A stretch of 64,000 nt of DNA from Streptomyces bikiniensis. Lineage in GTDB: Bacteria > Actinomycetota > Actinomycetes > Streptomycetales > Streptomycetaceae. Made by a program: the position numbers and the translations under genes. The notes under the pieces were generated by a model. It was not told the origin of the DNA. It searched no databases and saw only the letters and a program-made list of their open reading frames with translations. Below, one piece after another: positions 14,858 through 24,028 of the stretch (positions within the stretch are counted from its first letter, which is position 1; each line of letters starts with the position of its first letter). The stretch lies in assembly GCA_000716465.1 (NCBI GenBank), contig JNWL01000010.1, positions 62,001 to 126,000 on the forward strand, read 5' to 3'.

Positions 14858-15708
14858 CGGAGGAGGACCCCCACGACGAGCCGCCCGGTCCGCCCGACTG
14901 GCGGCGGGAGTTCGCCGAGGAGGCGCGGGCCGAGCGGCCCGATCTCGCGCGGCTCTGTCTGCTCATCGGGGCCGTGGCCGATCCCGCCGTCACCCGGCAC
15001 GACCTCGACGCGGCCGAGGTCGAGCTCGACCGGCTCGCCGGGCTCGTCCCGTACGCCACCCGCGTCACCGGCGACTGGGCCGCCGCGCTCGCCGCGCTCC
15101 TCGGGCGCCGCGAGGGGTTCGAGGGCGTGCCCGCCGACTACCAGCGCCTGGAGTCCTCGCTGCTGCACGAGGTGCTCCGGCGGCGCCGGGGGCTGCCGAT
15201 CCTGCTCTCGGTCGTCTGGATGGAGGTCGCCCGCCGGGCCGGGGCGCCCGTGTACGGGCTCGGGCTGCCCGGGCACTTCGTCGTCGGCTTCGGCGACCCG
15301 GCCGAGCTGGACCTCGCGGACCCGTTCGCGGGCGGGCGGGCCATGACGGGCGCGGACGCCGAGCTCCTGGTGGCGAGCGCGACCGGCGAGGCGCTCGACC
15401 GCTCGATGCTCCGGCCGGCCGAGCCCGGCGCGATCGTGCTGCGCGTCCTCAACAACATCCGCGCCTGGGCGGCCCACCGCCCCGAGCGCTCCGGGGTCGC
15501 CCTGTGGGCGGTGGAGCTCGCCCTGCTCCTCCCCTCCCACCCGGCGAGGCTGCGCTACGAGCGCGCCGAGCTGCTCGTGCGGCGCGGGGACTTCCTGACG
15601 GGCGCGGTGGAGATGGAGGCGTACGCGCAGGTGATGGACGCGGTGGACCCGGAGGCGGCGACCACGATCCGGCGCCGGGCGCTCGCCGCCCGGGCCCGGC
15701 TGAACTGA
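14854..15708 (+). CDS. SirB1-type transglutaminase-like family protein
   Basis: The 284-aa protein belongs to the transglutaminase-core-2/SirB1 family. Family features are the N-terminal helical region (LARLCLLIGAVADPAV...DAAEVELDRLAGLV), ESSLLHEVLRRRRGLPILLSVVWMEVARRAGAPVYGLGLPGHFVVGF, DPFAGGRAM and the repeat-like C-terminus (RYERAELLVRRGDFLTGAVEME). The usual catalytic Cys before the LPG-HF block is not obvious (LPILLSV), so it may be non-enzymatic, as in other SirB1 proteins. I place the start at GTG 14854, overlapping the GNAT stop as GTGA; ATG 14842 is an in-frame alternative. The two genes are coupled. Confidence 0.78.
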   Translation: MTEEDPHDEPPGPPDWRREFAEEARAERPDLARLCLLIGAVADPAVTRHDLDAAEVELDRLAGLVPYATRVTGDWAAALAALLGRREGFEGVPADYQRLESSLLHEVLRRRRGLPILLSVVWMEVARRAGAPVYGLGLPGHFVVGFGDPAELDLADPFAGGRAMTGADAELLVASATGEALDRSMLRPAEPGAIVLRVLNNIRAWAAHRPERSGVALWAVELALLLPSHPARLRYERAELLVRRGDFLTGAVEMEAYAQVMDAVDPEAATTIRRRALAARARLN

Positions 15709-15709
15709 G

Positions 15710-16323
15710 CCCGGCCGGGACCCCGGCCTGCTCGACACCTACGACCCCGAGCGCCGCCCGGTCGCCGAGCGGATCGCGCGGGAGGACCGCGCCGACAACG
15801 CGGACGCGGTCGCCACCGGCGACTGGGACCGGTGGCGCGCGGAGCTGCCGAAGCGCCGCGTCAAGGACGGCCTGGTCCTCGGCCACCCCTACGAGCGGGG
15901 CGCCCTGCTCCCGGACGGCACGCCGCCCCCGGACGTCGCCGACCCGTACGCCCACTACGTGCCGACGGCACGCCCCGGCCACCGGGCCCCGCACCACCCC
16001 GTGGGCCCGGACGGCCCGGAATCGCTCCTCGACCTCTTCGGTACGGAACCGGTCCTGCTCACCGGCGCGGACGGCGCCCCCTGGGCGGCCGCGGCCGCGC
16101 GCGCCGCCGCGGACCTCCGCGTGCCCACGTCCTCGGCGGCGCCCCCGACGAGGAGGGCCGGACCTGGACCGACCTCTACGGGATCGCCCCGGCCGGGGCC
16201 GTCCTGGTCCGCCCCGACGGCCACGTCGCCTGGCGCGCCCCCGACGCCGTCCCGGACCACGACGGGACCCTCCGGCGGGTCGTGCGCGCCGTGCTCTCCC
16301 TGGAGGAGCCCCCGGGACGGTGA
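15710..16323 (+). pseudogene. truncated, frameshifted FAD-dependent aromatic monooxygenase (C-terminal part only)
   Basis: Directly after the preceding stop, the frame of 15710 reads PGRDPGLLDTYDPERRPVAERI...SLLDLFGTEPVLLTGADGAPWAAAA. This is the region that follows the FAD domain in PHBH/UbiH-type hydroxylases. Near 16124 the homology moves to another frame and continues HVLGGAPDEEGRTWTDLYGIAPAGAVLVRPDGHVAWRA, the thioredoxin-like C-terminal domain, ending with TGA at 16321-16323. The whole FAD-binding N-terminus (about 350 residues) and any start codon are missing. I conclude that this is a decaying gene remnant. Confidence 0.8.
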
Positions 16324-16340
16324 GGGGCGCCGGGAACGAC

Positions 16341-16383
16341 GACGGCGGCGGTACGGGCGCCCGAGCGCCGTACCGCCGCCGTC
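16341..16383. terminator. bidirectional terminator
   Basis: A 16-bp perfect stem (16341-16356 with 16368-16383) with an 11-nt loop lies downstream of the monooxygenase remnant and of the convergent VanW-like gene. Confidence 0.8.
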
Positions 16384-16400
16384 CCCGGCGTCCGGGCCCG

Positions 16401-18668
16401 TCAGCCCTCGCCGGACAGGTCGATCGTCTTCGTGCGCTCGGCAGGCGTCTTGCCGAGGAGCGCGTCGCGCATCACGAAGGCCACGTCGTCGGCGGAGACC
16501 TCGTGCTTGGCGCCGTCGCCCTTGGTGATCATGACGCCGTCGAAGGCGCCGTCCAGGAGCCGCTCGATCGCCTTCTTGTCGTAGACCTCGACCAGGCGGC
16601 CGTTGACGGCCTTCATGGAGAGGATCTGCGGCAGCGACCGGGCCGGACCGAACTGGATCTCCTTGCCGCCCGCCCTGATCGTGATCCGGTCGGACATCGC
16701 GGGCTCCGCGAACTCCTTCATCGCCCGGTCCAGCTCGGCCTTGGTGACCATCGGCCGGCGGGAGGTCACAGGCAGCTCGACCACCTTGGTCTGCCCCGTC
16801 TCGACCTGGGCGCGGAAGGCGTCCCGCACCGAGTAGACCGAGCGCCGGACGTCCAGGCCCTTGCCGGGCTTGCCCTCGACCGGGGTCACCTTGTTCGGCG
16901 CGAAGAGGATCGTGCCCTCGGTCGCGGAGCCGGAGGCGCCCGCCAGGTCGGTCAGGGCGACGGCCAGCTTCTCCTCGTCGACCGGGAAGACCGGCTTGGC
17001 GACCCGCTCGCCGCCGAAGAGGGAGCCGATGACCGAGACGGGGTTGTAGTCGCTGCCCGCGGCGTTCCGGACGGTCTCCTGGCTGTCCAGGGAGAGGCCC
17101 GCCTTGTCCGGGGGCAGCTGGACCTTCTTGCCGGCGACGGAGAGCTGGAGCGGGGCGTGGGCGCGCTTGCCGAGGGCCGCCTCCAGCTTGTTGACGGCCT
17201 CCTCCTTCGTGCCGCCGCCGATGTCCACGCCGAGCACCGTGGTGCCCTTGGGGACGTCGGAGTGGTTGAGGAGCAGTCCCGCGCCGTAGGCGACGCCGAC
17301 GAGGCCGAGGACTCCGGCGCCGAGCAGGACCAGCTTGGAGCGGCCCTTCTTCTTGGCCGGGGCCTGGCGCGCGGCCGGGGCGGGGGCGGGCCGCTCCTCG
17401 ACGCGCGGGGCGAGGTCCGGGCGGGCCTTCGCCGGCGGGACCACGGGGATGCCGCTGGTGAGCGTGTCGCCGGAGACGTGTCCCGCGCCCTCGGCCGCCG
17501 GACCGCCGGAACGGCCCGGGCCGCGGCCGGAGGCCGGGGCGGGCTGCTGGGGCGTCAGGACGGCGGTGTCGTCGGACATGCGCGGGGTGCCGCCGGGGTA
17601 CTGGGCGCCCGCACCCTGGCCGGCGGGCCCCTGCCCGACCGGCCCCTGACCCTGTTGCCCCATCGGCCCCCGGCCCTGCCCGCCGACGGGCCCCTGGCCC
17701 TGCTGACCGGCCGGCCCCCGGCCCTGACCGCCCTGGCCCCGGAAGGGGCCCTGGCCGCCGGGACCGCCGAGCGAGGCGATGCCGCTCATCGGGCCGGTGG
17801 TCGGACCGGACGGAGCCGCCGGACCGCCCTGGACGGGCGTGCCGCCGGCCGGGGTGCCGTCGTACGGCGGGGTCCCGCCCGCCGGGGTCCCCTCGTACAG
17901 CGGGGTCCCGCCCGCGGGGGTCCCGTCGTACAGGGGCGTGCCCCCGGCCGGGGTCCCGTCGTACGCCGGTACGCCCCCGGCGGGGGTCCCGTCGTGGAGA
18001 GGGGTCCCGCCCGCCGGGGCCCCCTCGTACACCGGCGTGCCGCCCGCGGGCGTGCCGGTCTCGTACAGCGGGTTGCCCGGGACGGGGCCGGACGGCGGGG
18101 TGACCGGGCGGCTCGACGGGGCGCTGCCGACCGTCGGGACGCCCGAGGTCGCGGAGCCCGCGAAGCCCGTGCCCGGGGCGTCCGGACCGGGCGCCGTCCG
18201 CTTCGGGGACGGCGCGGGGGTCGGGTCGGGCGCGGGGGTCGGGGCGGGCGCCGGGGACTTGCGCGGCGCGAACCAGTCGCTCGTCTCCTTCGCCTTCGGC
18301 GCGGCGGGCTCCTCGGCCCTCGGCGGCTCCGGGGCCGCCACCGGCTCGGGCTCCGGCTCCGCGGCGGGGGCGGGCTCCGGCTCGGCCTCCGGGGCGGACG
18401 CCTCGTTGACCGTCTTGCGGACCACGACCGGCGGGATCGGACGCGAACCCGGGATGTTGATCCGGATCCGGGTCGTCAGGGTCGTCTCGGTCTTGGGCTC
18501 CTCCGGCGGTGCGGACGCGGCGGTCTCCTCCGGCGCGTCCTGCGAGGGGTGGAGCGACGGATACTGGCGGGATCCGTACGGCGGGGTACCCGAGGGGTAC
18601 GCGGCTCCACCGCGCCCCTGGGCGCCGGAGGACGAACTGTCAGTCTCTCGACCAGTTTCACGACTCAA
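16401..18668 (-). CDS. large repeat-rich membrane protein with peptidoglycan-binding (PG_binding_4/VanW-associated) domain
   Basis: The 755-aa protein has three parts. Residues 1-430 are low-complexity: a Glu/Pro/Ala-rich stretch, then seven 11-residue G-T-P-A-G-G-T-P-x-Y-D/E units, then Gln/Gly-rich G-Q-x-G-Q-G-P repeats. A transmembrane helix follows KKKGRSK (LVLLGAGVLGLVGVAYGAGLLL, about 490-511). The extracellular part resembles the domain that accompanies VanW proteins (LGVDIGGGTKEEAVNKLEAALGK, later DDVAFVMRDALLGKTPAERT). The start is TTG 18668 with GGAGA 8 nt upstream. A cell-wall role is inferred. The repeats may vary between strains. Confidence 0.75.
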   Translation of the reverse strand: MSRETGRETDSSSSGAQGRGGAAYPSGTPPYGSRQYPSLHPSQDAPEETAASAPPEEPKTETTLTTRIRINIPGSRPIPPVVVRKTVNEASAPEAEPEPAPAAEPEPEPVAAPEPPRAEEPAAPKAKETSDWFAPRKSPAPAPTPAPDPTPAPSPKRTAPGPDAPGTGFAGSATSGVPTVGSAPSSRPVTPPSGPVPGNPLYETGTPAGGTPVYEGAPAGGTPLHDGTPAGGVPAYDGTPAGGTPLYDGTPAGGTPLYEGTPAGGTPPYDGTPAGGTPVQGGPAAPSGPTTGPMSGIASLGGPGGQGPFRGQGGQGRGPAGQQGQGPVGGQGRGPMGQQGQGPVGQGPAGQGAGAQYPGGTPRMSDDTAVLTPQQPAPASGRGPGRSGGPAAEGAGHVSGDTLTSGIPVVPPAKARPDLAPRVEERPAPAPAARQAPAKKKGRSKLVLLGAGVLGLVGVAYGAGLLLNHSDVPKGTTVLGVDIGGGTKEEAVNKLEAALGKRAHAPLQLSVAGKKVQLPPDKAGLSLDSQETVRNAAGSDYNPVSVIGSLFGGERVAKPVFPVDEEKLAVALTDLAGASGSATEGTILFAPNKVTPVEGKPGKGLDVRRSVYSVRDAFRAQVETGQTKVVELPVTSRRPMVTKAELDRAMKEFAEPAMSDRITIRAGGKEIQFGPARSLPQILSMKAVNGRLVEVYDKKAIERLLDGAFDGVMITKGDGAKHEVSADDVAFVMRDALLGKTPAERTKTIDLSGEG
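17830..18060 (-). repeat. tandem 33-bp coding repeats (11-aa units)
   Basis: About seven consecutive 33-bp units encode variants of GTPAGGTPLYD within the membrane protein gene. They differ mainly in the last three residues (VYE, LHD, AYD, LYD, LYE, PYD, VQG). Confidence 0.85.
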
Positions 18669-18843
18669 AGCAGGATCTCCCGGTTGGCTCCACCGCCCGC
18701 TCTTGCTGGTGCTCGTGTGACCCGGGCGGTTCGGCGGCGCGCACCACCATACTGGCCGCCGCCGCCGCGCACCCGACCCCCGGGCCCCCGACGACGGGCA
18801 ATCCGGCCGAAGTCGGGACGTCCCCGACCTCAAGTCCTCCTGT

Positions 18844-19299
18844 TCACCGGGGCGGTCGCGGCAGCCTGACCAGCGTGGCGCACATCACAGCGACGCCCAT
18901 GCCCCCGAAGAGGAAGAGCAGCTCGCCGACGCCCCCGCCGAACACCCCGTCGCCCTCGGGGCGTCCGAAGCTGAGCAGGACGACGGCGAGGAGCCAGCCG
19001 CCGCCCGCCGCGGCCACGCCGGCCTGGGTGCCGGTGGCGCGCAGTCCGCCGTAGAAGAGGCCCGCGGTGGCGAGGAGCGCGAGGAGCAGCCCGGCGGGGA
19101 GCCAGGCGGCCTGGACGAGCGCCCCGGCGGCCCCGACGAGGGCGCCGAGGACGAACAGGAGGCCGTACCAGACGTATCGGGCGGTACGGGGGACGGAGAG
19201 GCCGTCGGACGCGGCGGCGGGGCGGTCGGGCGCGGCGGGGCGGCCCGACGAGGCCGCGCGCCCCCGGGACGACGGGTTCGGCGAGGAGGAGGGGCTCAC
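18844..19299 (-). CDS. DUF6113-like small membrane protein
   Basis: The 151-aa protein has a Ser/Pro/Ala-rich cytoplasmic N-terminus and about four transmembrane helices ([72 protein letters not shown]). It ends RLPRPPR. The GTG start at 19299 overlaps the mshB stop as GTGA, so it is translationally coupled to mshB. The function is unknown; the conserved association with mshB in streptomycetes suggests, but does not prove, a link to mycothiol. Confidence 0.75.
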   Translation of the reverse strand: MSPSSSPNPSSRGRAASSGRPAAPDRPAAASDGLSVPRTARYVWYGLLFVLGALVGAAGALVQAAWLPAGLLLALLATAGLFYGGLRATGTQAGVAAAGGGWLLAVVLLSFGRPEGDGVFGGGVGELLFLFGGMGVAVMCATLVRLPRPPR

Positions 19300-20186
19300 G
19301 CGGTCACCCCCGCGAAGAGGTCGGTCTCGCGCTCGCCCTCGGGCGCGCCGGGGGTGCCGTGCACCAGTTCGTAGTACTCGGTGGTGAGGAGCGGCTGCCC
19401 GAGGTCGTTGGAGAGGGCGAAGAAGGGCCCGTCGACCGCGACTTGGGTGGCGTGCGCGGCCATCGCGGCGCTCTTGCGGGCCGCCTGCTCCGGGGTCCCG
19501 GCGATCTCGGCGGTGATCCGGTCCTCGTCCACGACGCCGGGGACGTCCTCGACCGCGGCGACCGCCGGGAAGGCGGAGCCCTCGGCGCGCAGCCGGGCGA
19601 AGCCGGCCTCGGCCACGGGGCGCGGGACGCGGTTCCAGTAGACCTTGGCGATGGCGTGGGCCGGGCCGAGGTCGGGGCGGAAGTCCGGGTCGGCGGCCAG
19701 TTCGGCGGCACGGGTGGCCACCCGGTGGGCCTGGATGTGGTCGGGGTGGCCGTAGCCGCCGTCGGGGTCGTAGGTGACCAGGACCTGCGGGCGGGTCTCG
19801 CGGATCACCTCCACGAGGTACGGGGCGGCGGTGTCCACGTCCGTGTTCCAGAAGGCGCCGTCCCGCCCGTTCTGCTCGACGCCCATCATCCCCGAGTCGC
19901 GGAAGCGCCCGGGGCCGCCGAGGAAGCGGTGGTCGGTGACGCCCAGCTCGGCCATCGCGGCGGCGAGTTCACCGACGCGGTACGGGCCGAGCCGGTCCTC
20001 GCGGTCCGGGGCCAGGTGGGCGAGGCCGGGCGGGATGACCTCGCCCTCCTCGCCGAGCGTGCAGGTGACGAGGGTGACGAGGGCGCCCTCGGCCGCGTAC
20101 CTGGCCATGGTGACGCCGTTGTTGATCGACTCGTCGTCCGGGTGCGCGTGCACGAGCAGCAGACGGCGGGCGGGGAGATCGGGCAT
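19296..20186 (-). CDS. mshB: GlcNAc-inositol deacetylase MshB (mycothiol biosynthesis)
   Basis: The 296-aa zinc-dependent deacetylase removes the acetyl group from 1D-myo-inositol 2-acetamido-2-deoxy-alpha-D-glucopyranoside, the second dedicated mycothiol step. The zinc/catalytic motif AHPDDES is at residues 14-20 and the third zinc ligand is in [11 protein letters not shown] near 145. The C-terminus ends [22 protein letters not shown] 20186 is preceded by TAGGGT 6 nt upstream and no Shine-Dalgarno sequence, suggesting a leaderless mRNA. It is coupled to the downstream DUF6113 gene. Mycothiol supports an actinobacterial host. Confidence 0.93.
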   Translation of the reverse strand: MPDLPARRLLLVHAHPDDESINNGVTMARYAAEGALVTLVTCTLGEEGEVIPPGLAHLAPDREDRLGPYRVGELAAAMAELGVTDHRFLGGPGRFRDSGMMGVEQNGRDGAFWNTDVDTAAPYLVEVIRETRPQVLVTYDPDGGYGHPDHIQAHRVATRAAELAADPDFRPDLGPAHAIAKVYWNRVPRPVAEAGFARLRAEGSAFPAVAAVEDVPGVVDEDRITAEIAGTPEQAARKSAAMAAHATQVAVDGPFFALSNDLGQPLLTTEYYELVHGTPGAPEGERETDLFAGVTA

Positions 20187-20198
20187 GCCCCCACCCTA
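20184..20198 (-). promoter_or_regulatory. -10 box giving a leaderless mshB transcript
   Basis: TAGGGT (20198-20193) is followed by GGGGGC and then the ATG (20186-20184). The 6-nt spacing places the transcript start at or next to the start codon. No clear -35 is visible. Confidence 0.45.
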
Positions 20199-20302
20199 CG
20201 AGACCCCGCCCCGCGACACCCCGCGCGGCCGGACCGGGAGGACGGCCGCCGGGTGCGCGGGCCCGGAACCGGGGCTCGGAGCCGGAGCCCGGAACCCGGG
20301 GC

Positions 20303-20497
20303 TCAGAACTTGAGGCCGCCGATCATGCCCGCCACGTTGGTCGTGAGGGTGCTGATGGACGGGGCGATGGACGAGCTCGCCAGGTAGAAGCCCAGGAGCG
20401 CACAGACCGCCGCATGTCCAGCCTTCAGCCCGGATTTCCGGATCAGAAGGAAGACGACGATCGCCAGCAGCACCACCACGGAGATCGAGAGTGCCAC
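20303..20497 (-). CDS. small hydrophobic membrane protein, 64 aa
   Basis: The sequence starts MALSISVVVLLAIVVFLLIRKSGLKAG and continues with a second hydrophobic segment (AAVCALLGFYLASSSIAPSI). This implies two membrane helices joined by a short basic loop. GTG 20497 has GGAGGTGA 6-9 nt upstream. Comparable small proteins are common in Streptomyces. I cannot assign a function. Confidence 0.75.
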   Translation of the reverse strand: MALSISVVVLLAIVVFLLIRKSGLKAGHAAVCALLGFYLASSSIAPSISTLTTNVAGMIGGLKF

Positions 20498-20676
20498 GGC
20501 GGTTCACCTCCACACTTCTTCGGTCGGACTTCCCCGGTCGGTTTGTCCGGAGCGGTTCGGGCAAGGAGCAGAACGCATGTGCCGGACGGATGTCTACCCA
20601 CCCAGCGCTACGGATCATAACTATCCGTGCCATCGCATCGATCGGCGGACGGAGGCACGAGGGGGGCGCACAGCGC

Positions 20677-20692
20677 TACTTTCGGCCTCATG
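20677..20692 (+). promoter_or_regulatory. -10 box giving a leaderless start of the S9 peptidase
   Basis: TACTTT (20677-20682) lies 7 nt before ATG 20690, and no ribosome binding site is present. Confidence 0.5.
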
Positions 20693-22885
20693 ACCCTGTC
20701 TCGACAGCAGCCCGCCCCACCCTCGGCCGGCCTATCCTTCCCCCGCCAGCACGCCCGGACCCAGCGGTTCGCCCTGGGGGTCCCGCGCGGTTTCTCGGTC
20801 TCCCCGGACGGGGAGCGCGTGGTGTTCGTCAGATCCGCCTCCGGCACGGACCGCTCGCACCGGCTCTGGGTGCTCGACCTGCCGCCGGGCGGCGAGCCCG
20901 CGGAGCGGGTGGCCGCCGACCCCGAAGTGCTCCTCGCGGGCGCGGCGGAGGAGCTGTCCCCGCAGGAGCGGGCGCGCCGGGAGCGGAGCCGGGAGGGCTC
21001 GGCCGGGATCGTGGCGTACGCGGTGGACGGAGCCGTGGAGCTGGCGGCCTTCGCCCTGTCGGGGCGGCTGTTCGCGGCGGAGCTGCGGGCGGGCACGGCG
21101 CGGGAGCTGCCGGTGCCGGGACCGGTGATCGACCCGCGGCCCTCGCCGGACGGGCGGCTCGTGGCGTACGTGGCGGAGGGCGCGCTGCGGGTGGTGGGCG
21201 CGGACGGCTCGGACGACCGGGCGCTGGCCGCTCCGGAGGACCCCCACGTCTCCTACGGATTGGCCGAATTCATCGCCTCGGAGGAGATGGGGCGGTATCG
21301 CGGCCACTGGTGGTCCCCGGACTCGGACCGGCTGCTCGTGGCGCGGGTGGACGACCGGGCGGTGCGGACCTGGTGGATCGCGGACCCGGCGCACCCGGAG
21401 CGGGAGCCGCAGCGGGTGGCGTACCCGGCGGCGGGGACGGACAACGCGGAGGTGCGGCTGTTCGTCGTGGACCTGGACGGGTCCCGTACGGAGGTGGAGT
21501 GGGACCGGGAGCGGTACCCGTACCTGGCGCGGGTGCACTGGTCGGCGGCCGGGGCGCCGCTGCTCCTCGTCCAGACGCGGGGGCAGCGGGAGCAGGCGCA
21601 CCTGGCGGTGGACCCGGCGACCGGGGAGACCTCGGTCGTACGGGTGGAGGAGGACCCGGCCTGGCTGGAGCTGCTTCCGGGGGCGCCGGCGTGGAGCGCG
21701 GACGGGCGGCTCGTGCGGATCGCGGACGTCGCGGACGGCGGTTCCGACGTGGACACGGGCGACGGCGGGGCGCGGGTCCTGATCGTCGGGGACCGGGTCC
21801 TCACCGACGGGCGGCTGCACGTGCGGGCGGTGCTCGACGTCGGCCCGGACGACGTGCTCGTGTCGGCCTCGGCGGGCGCGGCGGCCGAGGCGCCGGAGAC
21901 CGGCGAGACGCATGTGTACCGGGTGACGGAGGAGGGCGCCGAGCGGGTCTCCGGGGGCTTCGGCACGCACGGCGCGGTGCGCGCGGGGGCGGTGACCGTC
22001 CTGGTGTCGGCGCGGCCGGACGAGCCGGGGAGCACGGCGCGGGTGCTGCGGGACGGCGAGCAGGTCGCGGTGGTCGCCTCGTCCGCGCAGCGGCCGGTGA
22101 TCGCCGCCCGGCCCCGGCTCACGGAGGCCGGGCCCCGGCGGATCCCGTGCGCGGTGCTCCTGCCCTCGGGGTACGGGGAGGGCGACGGGCCGCTGCCGGT
22201 CCTGATGGACCCGTACGGCGGTCCGCACGGGCAGCGGGTGGTGGCCGCGCACAACCCGCACCTGACGTCCCAGTGGTTCGCGGACCAGGGCTTCGCGGTG
22301 GTCGTGGCGGACGGGCGCGGCACGCCGGGCCGCTCCCCCGCCTGGGAGAAGGCGATCCTGCGCGACCTGACGCCGGCGCTCGACGACCAGGTGGAGGCGT
22401 TGCACGCGCTCGCCGGACGCTTCCCGCTCGACCTGGACCGGGTGGCGGTCCGGGGCTGGTCGTACGGCGGCTACCTGGCGGCCCGGGCGGTGCTCCGGCG
22501 GCCGGACGTCTTCCACGCGGCCGTCGTCGGGGCGCCGGTGACGGACTGGCGGCTCTACGACACGCACTACACGGAGCGGTACCTCGGCACCCCGCAGGAC
22601 GACCCGGAGGTGTACGCGGCGCAGTCGCTGCTCACCGACGACGGGCTGTCGTCCCCGGAGGTCCCGGTGCGGCCGATGCTGGTCGTGCACGGGCTCGCGG
22701 ACGACAACGTGGTGGTGGGGCACGCGCTGCGGCTCTCCTCCGCGCTGCTCGCGGCGGGCCGGCCGCACGAGGTGCTGCCGCTGTCGGGGGTCACGCACAT
22801 GACGCCGCAGGAGCAGGTGGCGGAGAACCTGCTCCTGCTCCAGGTGGACTTCCTGAAGAGGTCCCTCGGCCTCGACCGGGGCTGA
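20690..22885 (+). CDS. S9 family prolyl oligopeptidase (dipeptidyl-peptidase IV-like)
   Basis: This 731-aa serine peptidase has an N-terminal beta-propeller (DPP4-N: FSVSPDGERVVFVRS, VDPATGE repeats, about 30-480) and a C-terminal alpha/beta-hydrolase domain. The nucleophile is in GWSYGGYLAARAV (about residue 590), the Asp in VHGLADDNVV (about 675) and the His in SGVTHMTPQEQ (about 707). No signal peptide is visible, so it is probably intracellular. ATG 20690 is chosen because of the -10 box 7 nt upstream; an in-frame GTG at 20627 would add 21 non-conserved residues. It could process oligopeptides imported by the ABC systems located 1-15 kb away; this is inference. Confidence 0.88.
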   Translation: MTLSRQQPAPPSAGLSFPRQHARTQRFALGVPRGFSVSPDGERVVFVRSASGTDRSHRLWVLDLPPGGEPAERVAADPEVLLAGAAEELSPQERARRERSREGSAGIVAYAVDGAVELAAFALSGRLFAAELRAGTARELPVPGPVIDPRPSPDGRLVAYVAEGALRVVGADGSDDRALAAPEDPHVSYGLAEFIASEEMGRYRGHWWSPDSDRLLVARVDDRAVRTWWIADPAHPEREPQRVAYPAAGTDNAEVRLFVVDLDGSRTEVEWDRERYPYLARVHWSAAGAPLLLVQTRGQREQAHLAVDPATGETSVVRVEEDPAWLELLPGAPAWSADGRLVRIADVADGGSDVDTGDGGARVLIVGDRVLTDGRLHVRAVLDVGPDDVLVSASAGAAAEAPETGETHVYRVTEEGAERVSGGFGTHGAVRAGAVTVLVSARPDEPGSTARVLRDGEQVAVVASSAQRPVIAARPRLTEAGPRRIPCAVLLPSGYGEGDGPLPVLMDPYGGPHGQRVVAAHNPHLTSQWFADQGFAVVVADGRGTPGRSPAWEKAILRDLTPALDDQVEALHALAGRFPLDLDRVAVRGWSYGGYLAARAVLRRPDVFHAAVVGAPVTDWRLYDTHYTERYLGTPQDDPEVYAAQSLLTDDGLSSPEVPVRPMLVVHGLADDNVVVGHALRLSSALLAAGRPHEVLPLSGVTHMTPQEQVAENLLLLQVDFLKRSLGLDRG

Positions 22886-22904
22886 GGCCGGGAACCGGCC
22901 CGGG

Positions 22905-23849
22905 TCACCAGCCGGGCGGCCGGGGGTGCGGCGGGGGCGGGGGCGGGGGCGGCACCCCGGCCGGCGGGTACGGGGCGGGCGCGGCGGCGGGGGCGCCGCG
23001 CCCGGCCAGGAGGACGAGGACGGCGGCGCCCGCGAGGAGCCCGAAGAGGGAGGTGAGGACGTCCGCCCGGTGCACGGCGGGGAGGTCCGCGAGGTGGGCG
23101 AGCGCTTCGTACCGGACGGCCCCCGCGGTCCCGCCGAGGCCGTGGGCGGCCAGGAGCGCCCCGGCGAGCAGCCCGAAGGCGCGGGTGTGGCGGGCCCGCG
23201 CGAGGGCGGAGGCGGCGGCCGCGGCGTACAGCGCGGCGAGGACCGCCGCCAGCCAGCCGGGCGGGGGCGCGAGGGCCGCCTTGACGACGGACCGGCCGCC
23301 GGTGAACCGGGCGACGGTGGCCTCCAGGGGCAGCCGGGACGCCCCGTACAGCTCCCAGCCGGCGACGACGGCGGCGGCGACCGCGAGCAGGACCCCGGCG
23401 GCGACGGCGGCGCCGGTGCGGGGGCGGCCGGGCAGCGGCTCGTACGGGGTGGCCGCCGGTCGGCGTCCGACGGCCGCGACGAGCACGAGGCCGGTGGCGA
23501 GGGCCAGTTCGAGCAGGGCGGTGACGAGGGCCCCGCTGCCGGGCGCCCAGAGGCCGGGCAGGCGCAGGGCGAGGGTGGCGGCGCCGGTGGCGGCGAGCGC
23601 GGAGGCGGCGTGCCGCGAGCGGAGGGCGGCGACGGCGGCGGCCGCGGAGGCGACGAGGAGCACCGGATCGACCAGGGAGGTGGCGGCCCGCCCCCGGGCG
23701 AGGAAGAACCGGTCCCCGGCCCAGTACCACGCGAGGTCGGCGGGCGAGCCGAGCGCGGCGAGGTCCTTGAGGATCCACACGGCGGCCGTCAGGACGAGCG
23801 CGGCGCAGAGCGCGGCGCCGGCGAGTCGTGCCGGTCGTGTCACAGTCAC
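22905..23849 (-). CDS. multi-spanning membrane protein of unknown function
   Basis: The protein (314 aa) has about 7-8 hydrophobic helices (LAGAALCAALVLTAAVWIL; DPVLLVASAAAAVAAL; LLELALATGLVLVAAVG; AAVAAGVLLAVAAAVVAG; and others) and a Pro-rich C-terminus with eight consecutive prolines. I place the start at GTG 23849: a TTGTCC-17-GAGTAT promoter ends 7 nt upstream, predicting a leaderless transcript. GTG 23864 and GTG 23843 are alternatives. It is convergent with the S9 peptidase gene. Confidence 0.65.
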   Translation of the reverse strand: MTVTRPARLAGAALCAALVLTAAVWILKDLAALGSPADLAWYWAGDRFFLARGRAATSLVDPVLLVASAAAAVAALRSRHAASALAATGAATLALRLPGLWAPGSGALVTALLELALATGLVLVAAVGRRPAATPYEPLPGRPRTGAAVAAGVLLAVAAAVVAGWELYGASRLPLEATVARFTGGRSVVKAALAPPPGWLAAVLAALYAAAAASALARARHTRAFGLLAGALLAAHGLGGTAGAVRYEALAHLADLPAVHRADVLTSLFGLLAGAAVLVLLAGRGAPAAAPAPYPPAGVPPPPPPPPHPRPPGW

Positions 23850-24028
23850 GGCTTCGATACTCACGGTCGCGACCGGCCGGGACAAGCGGTTCCGGATATC
23901 CGGGGGCGTGGGGCTGCCGGCCGGAGCGCCTGGTGCGCCCCGGCCGGCCCACGGCACCCGCACGGCCGTACGCTGCGCAGCCTGCCGTGTCCGTATATCG
24001 GAGCCGAGTCGGGCGGATTGCCCCGGTG

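Noticed and set aside
17830..18060. CRISPR-like regular repeats
   Set aside because: The units are contiguous 33-bp coding repeats without spacers, encoding an 11-residue motif.
17779..18720. 313-codon plus-strand frame rich in G-V-P-P-A repeats
   Set aside because: It is the complement of the 33-bp repeat region; the minus-strand frame has a transmembrane helix and known domain, so the repeats belong there.
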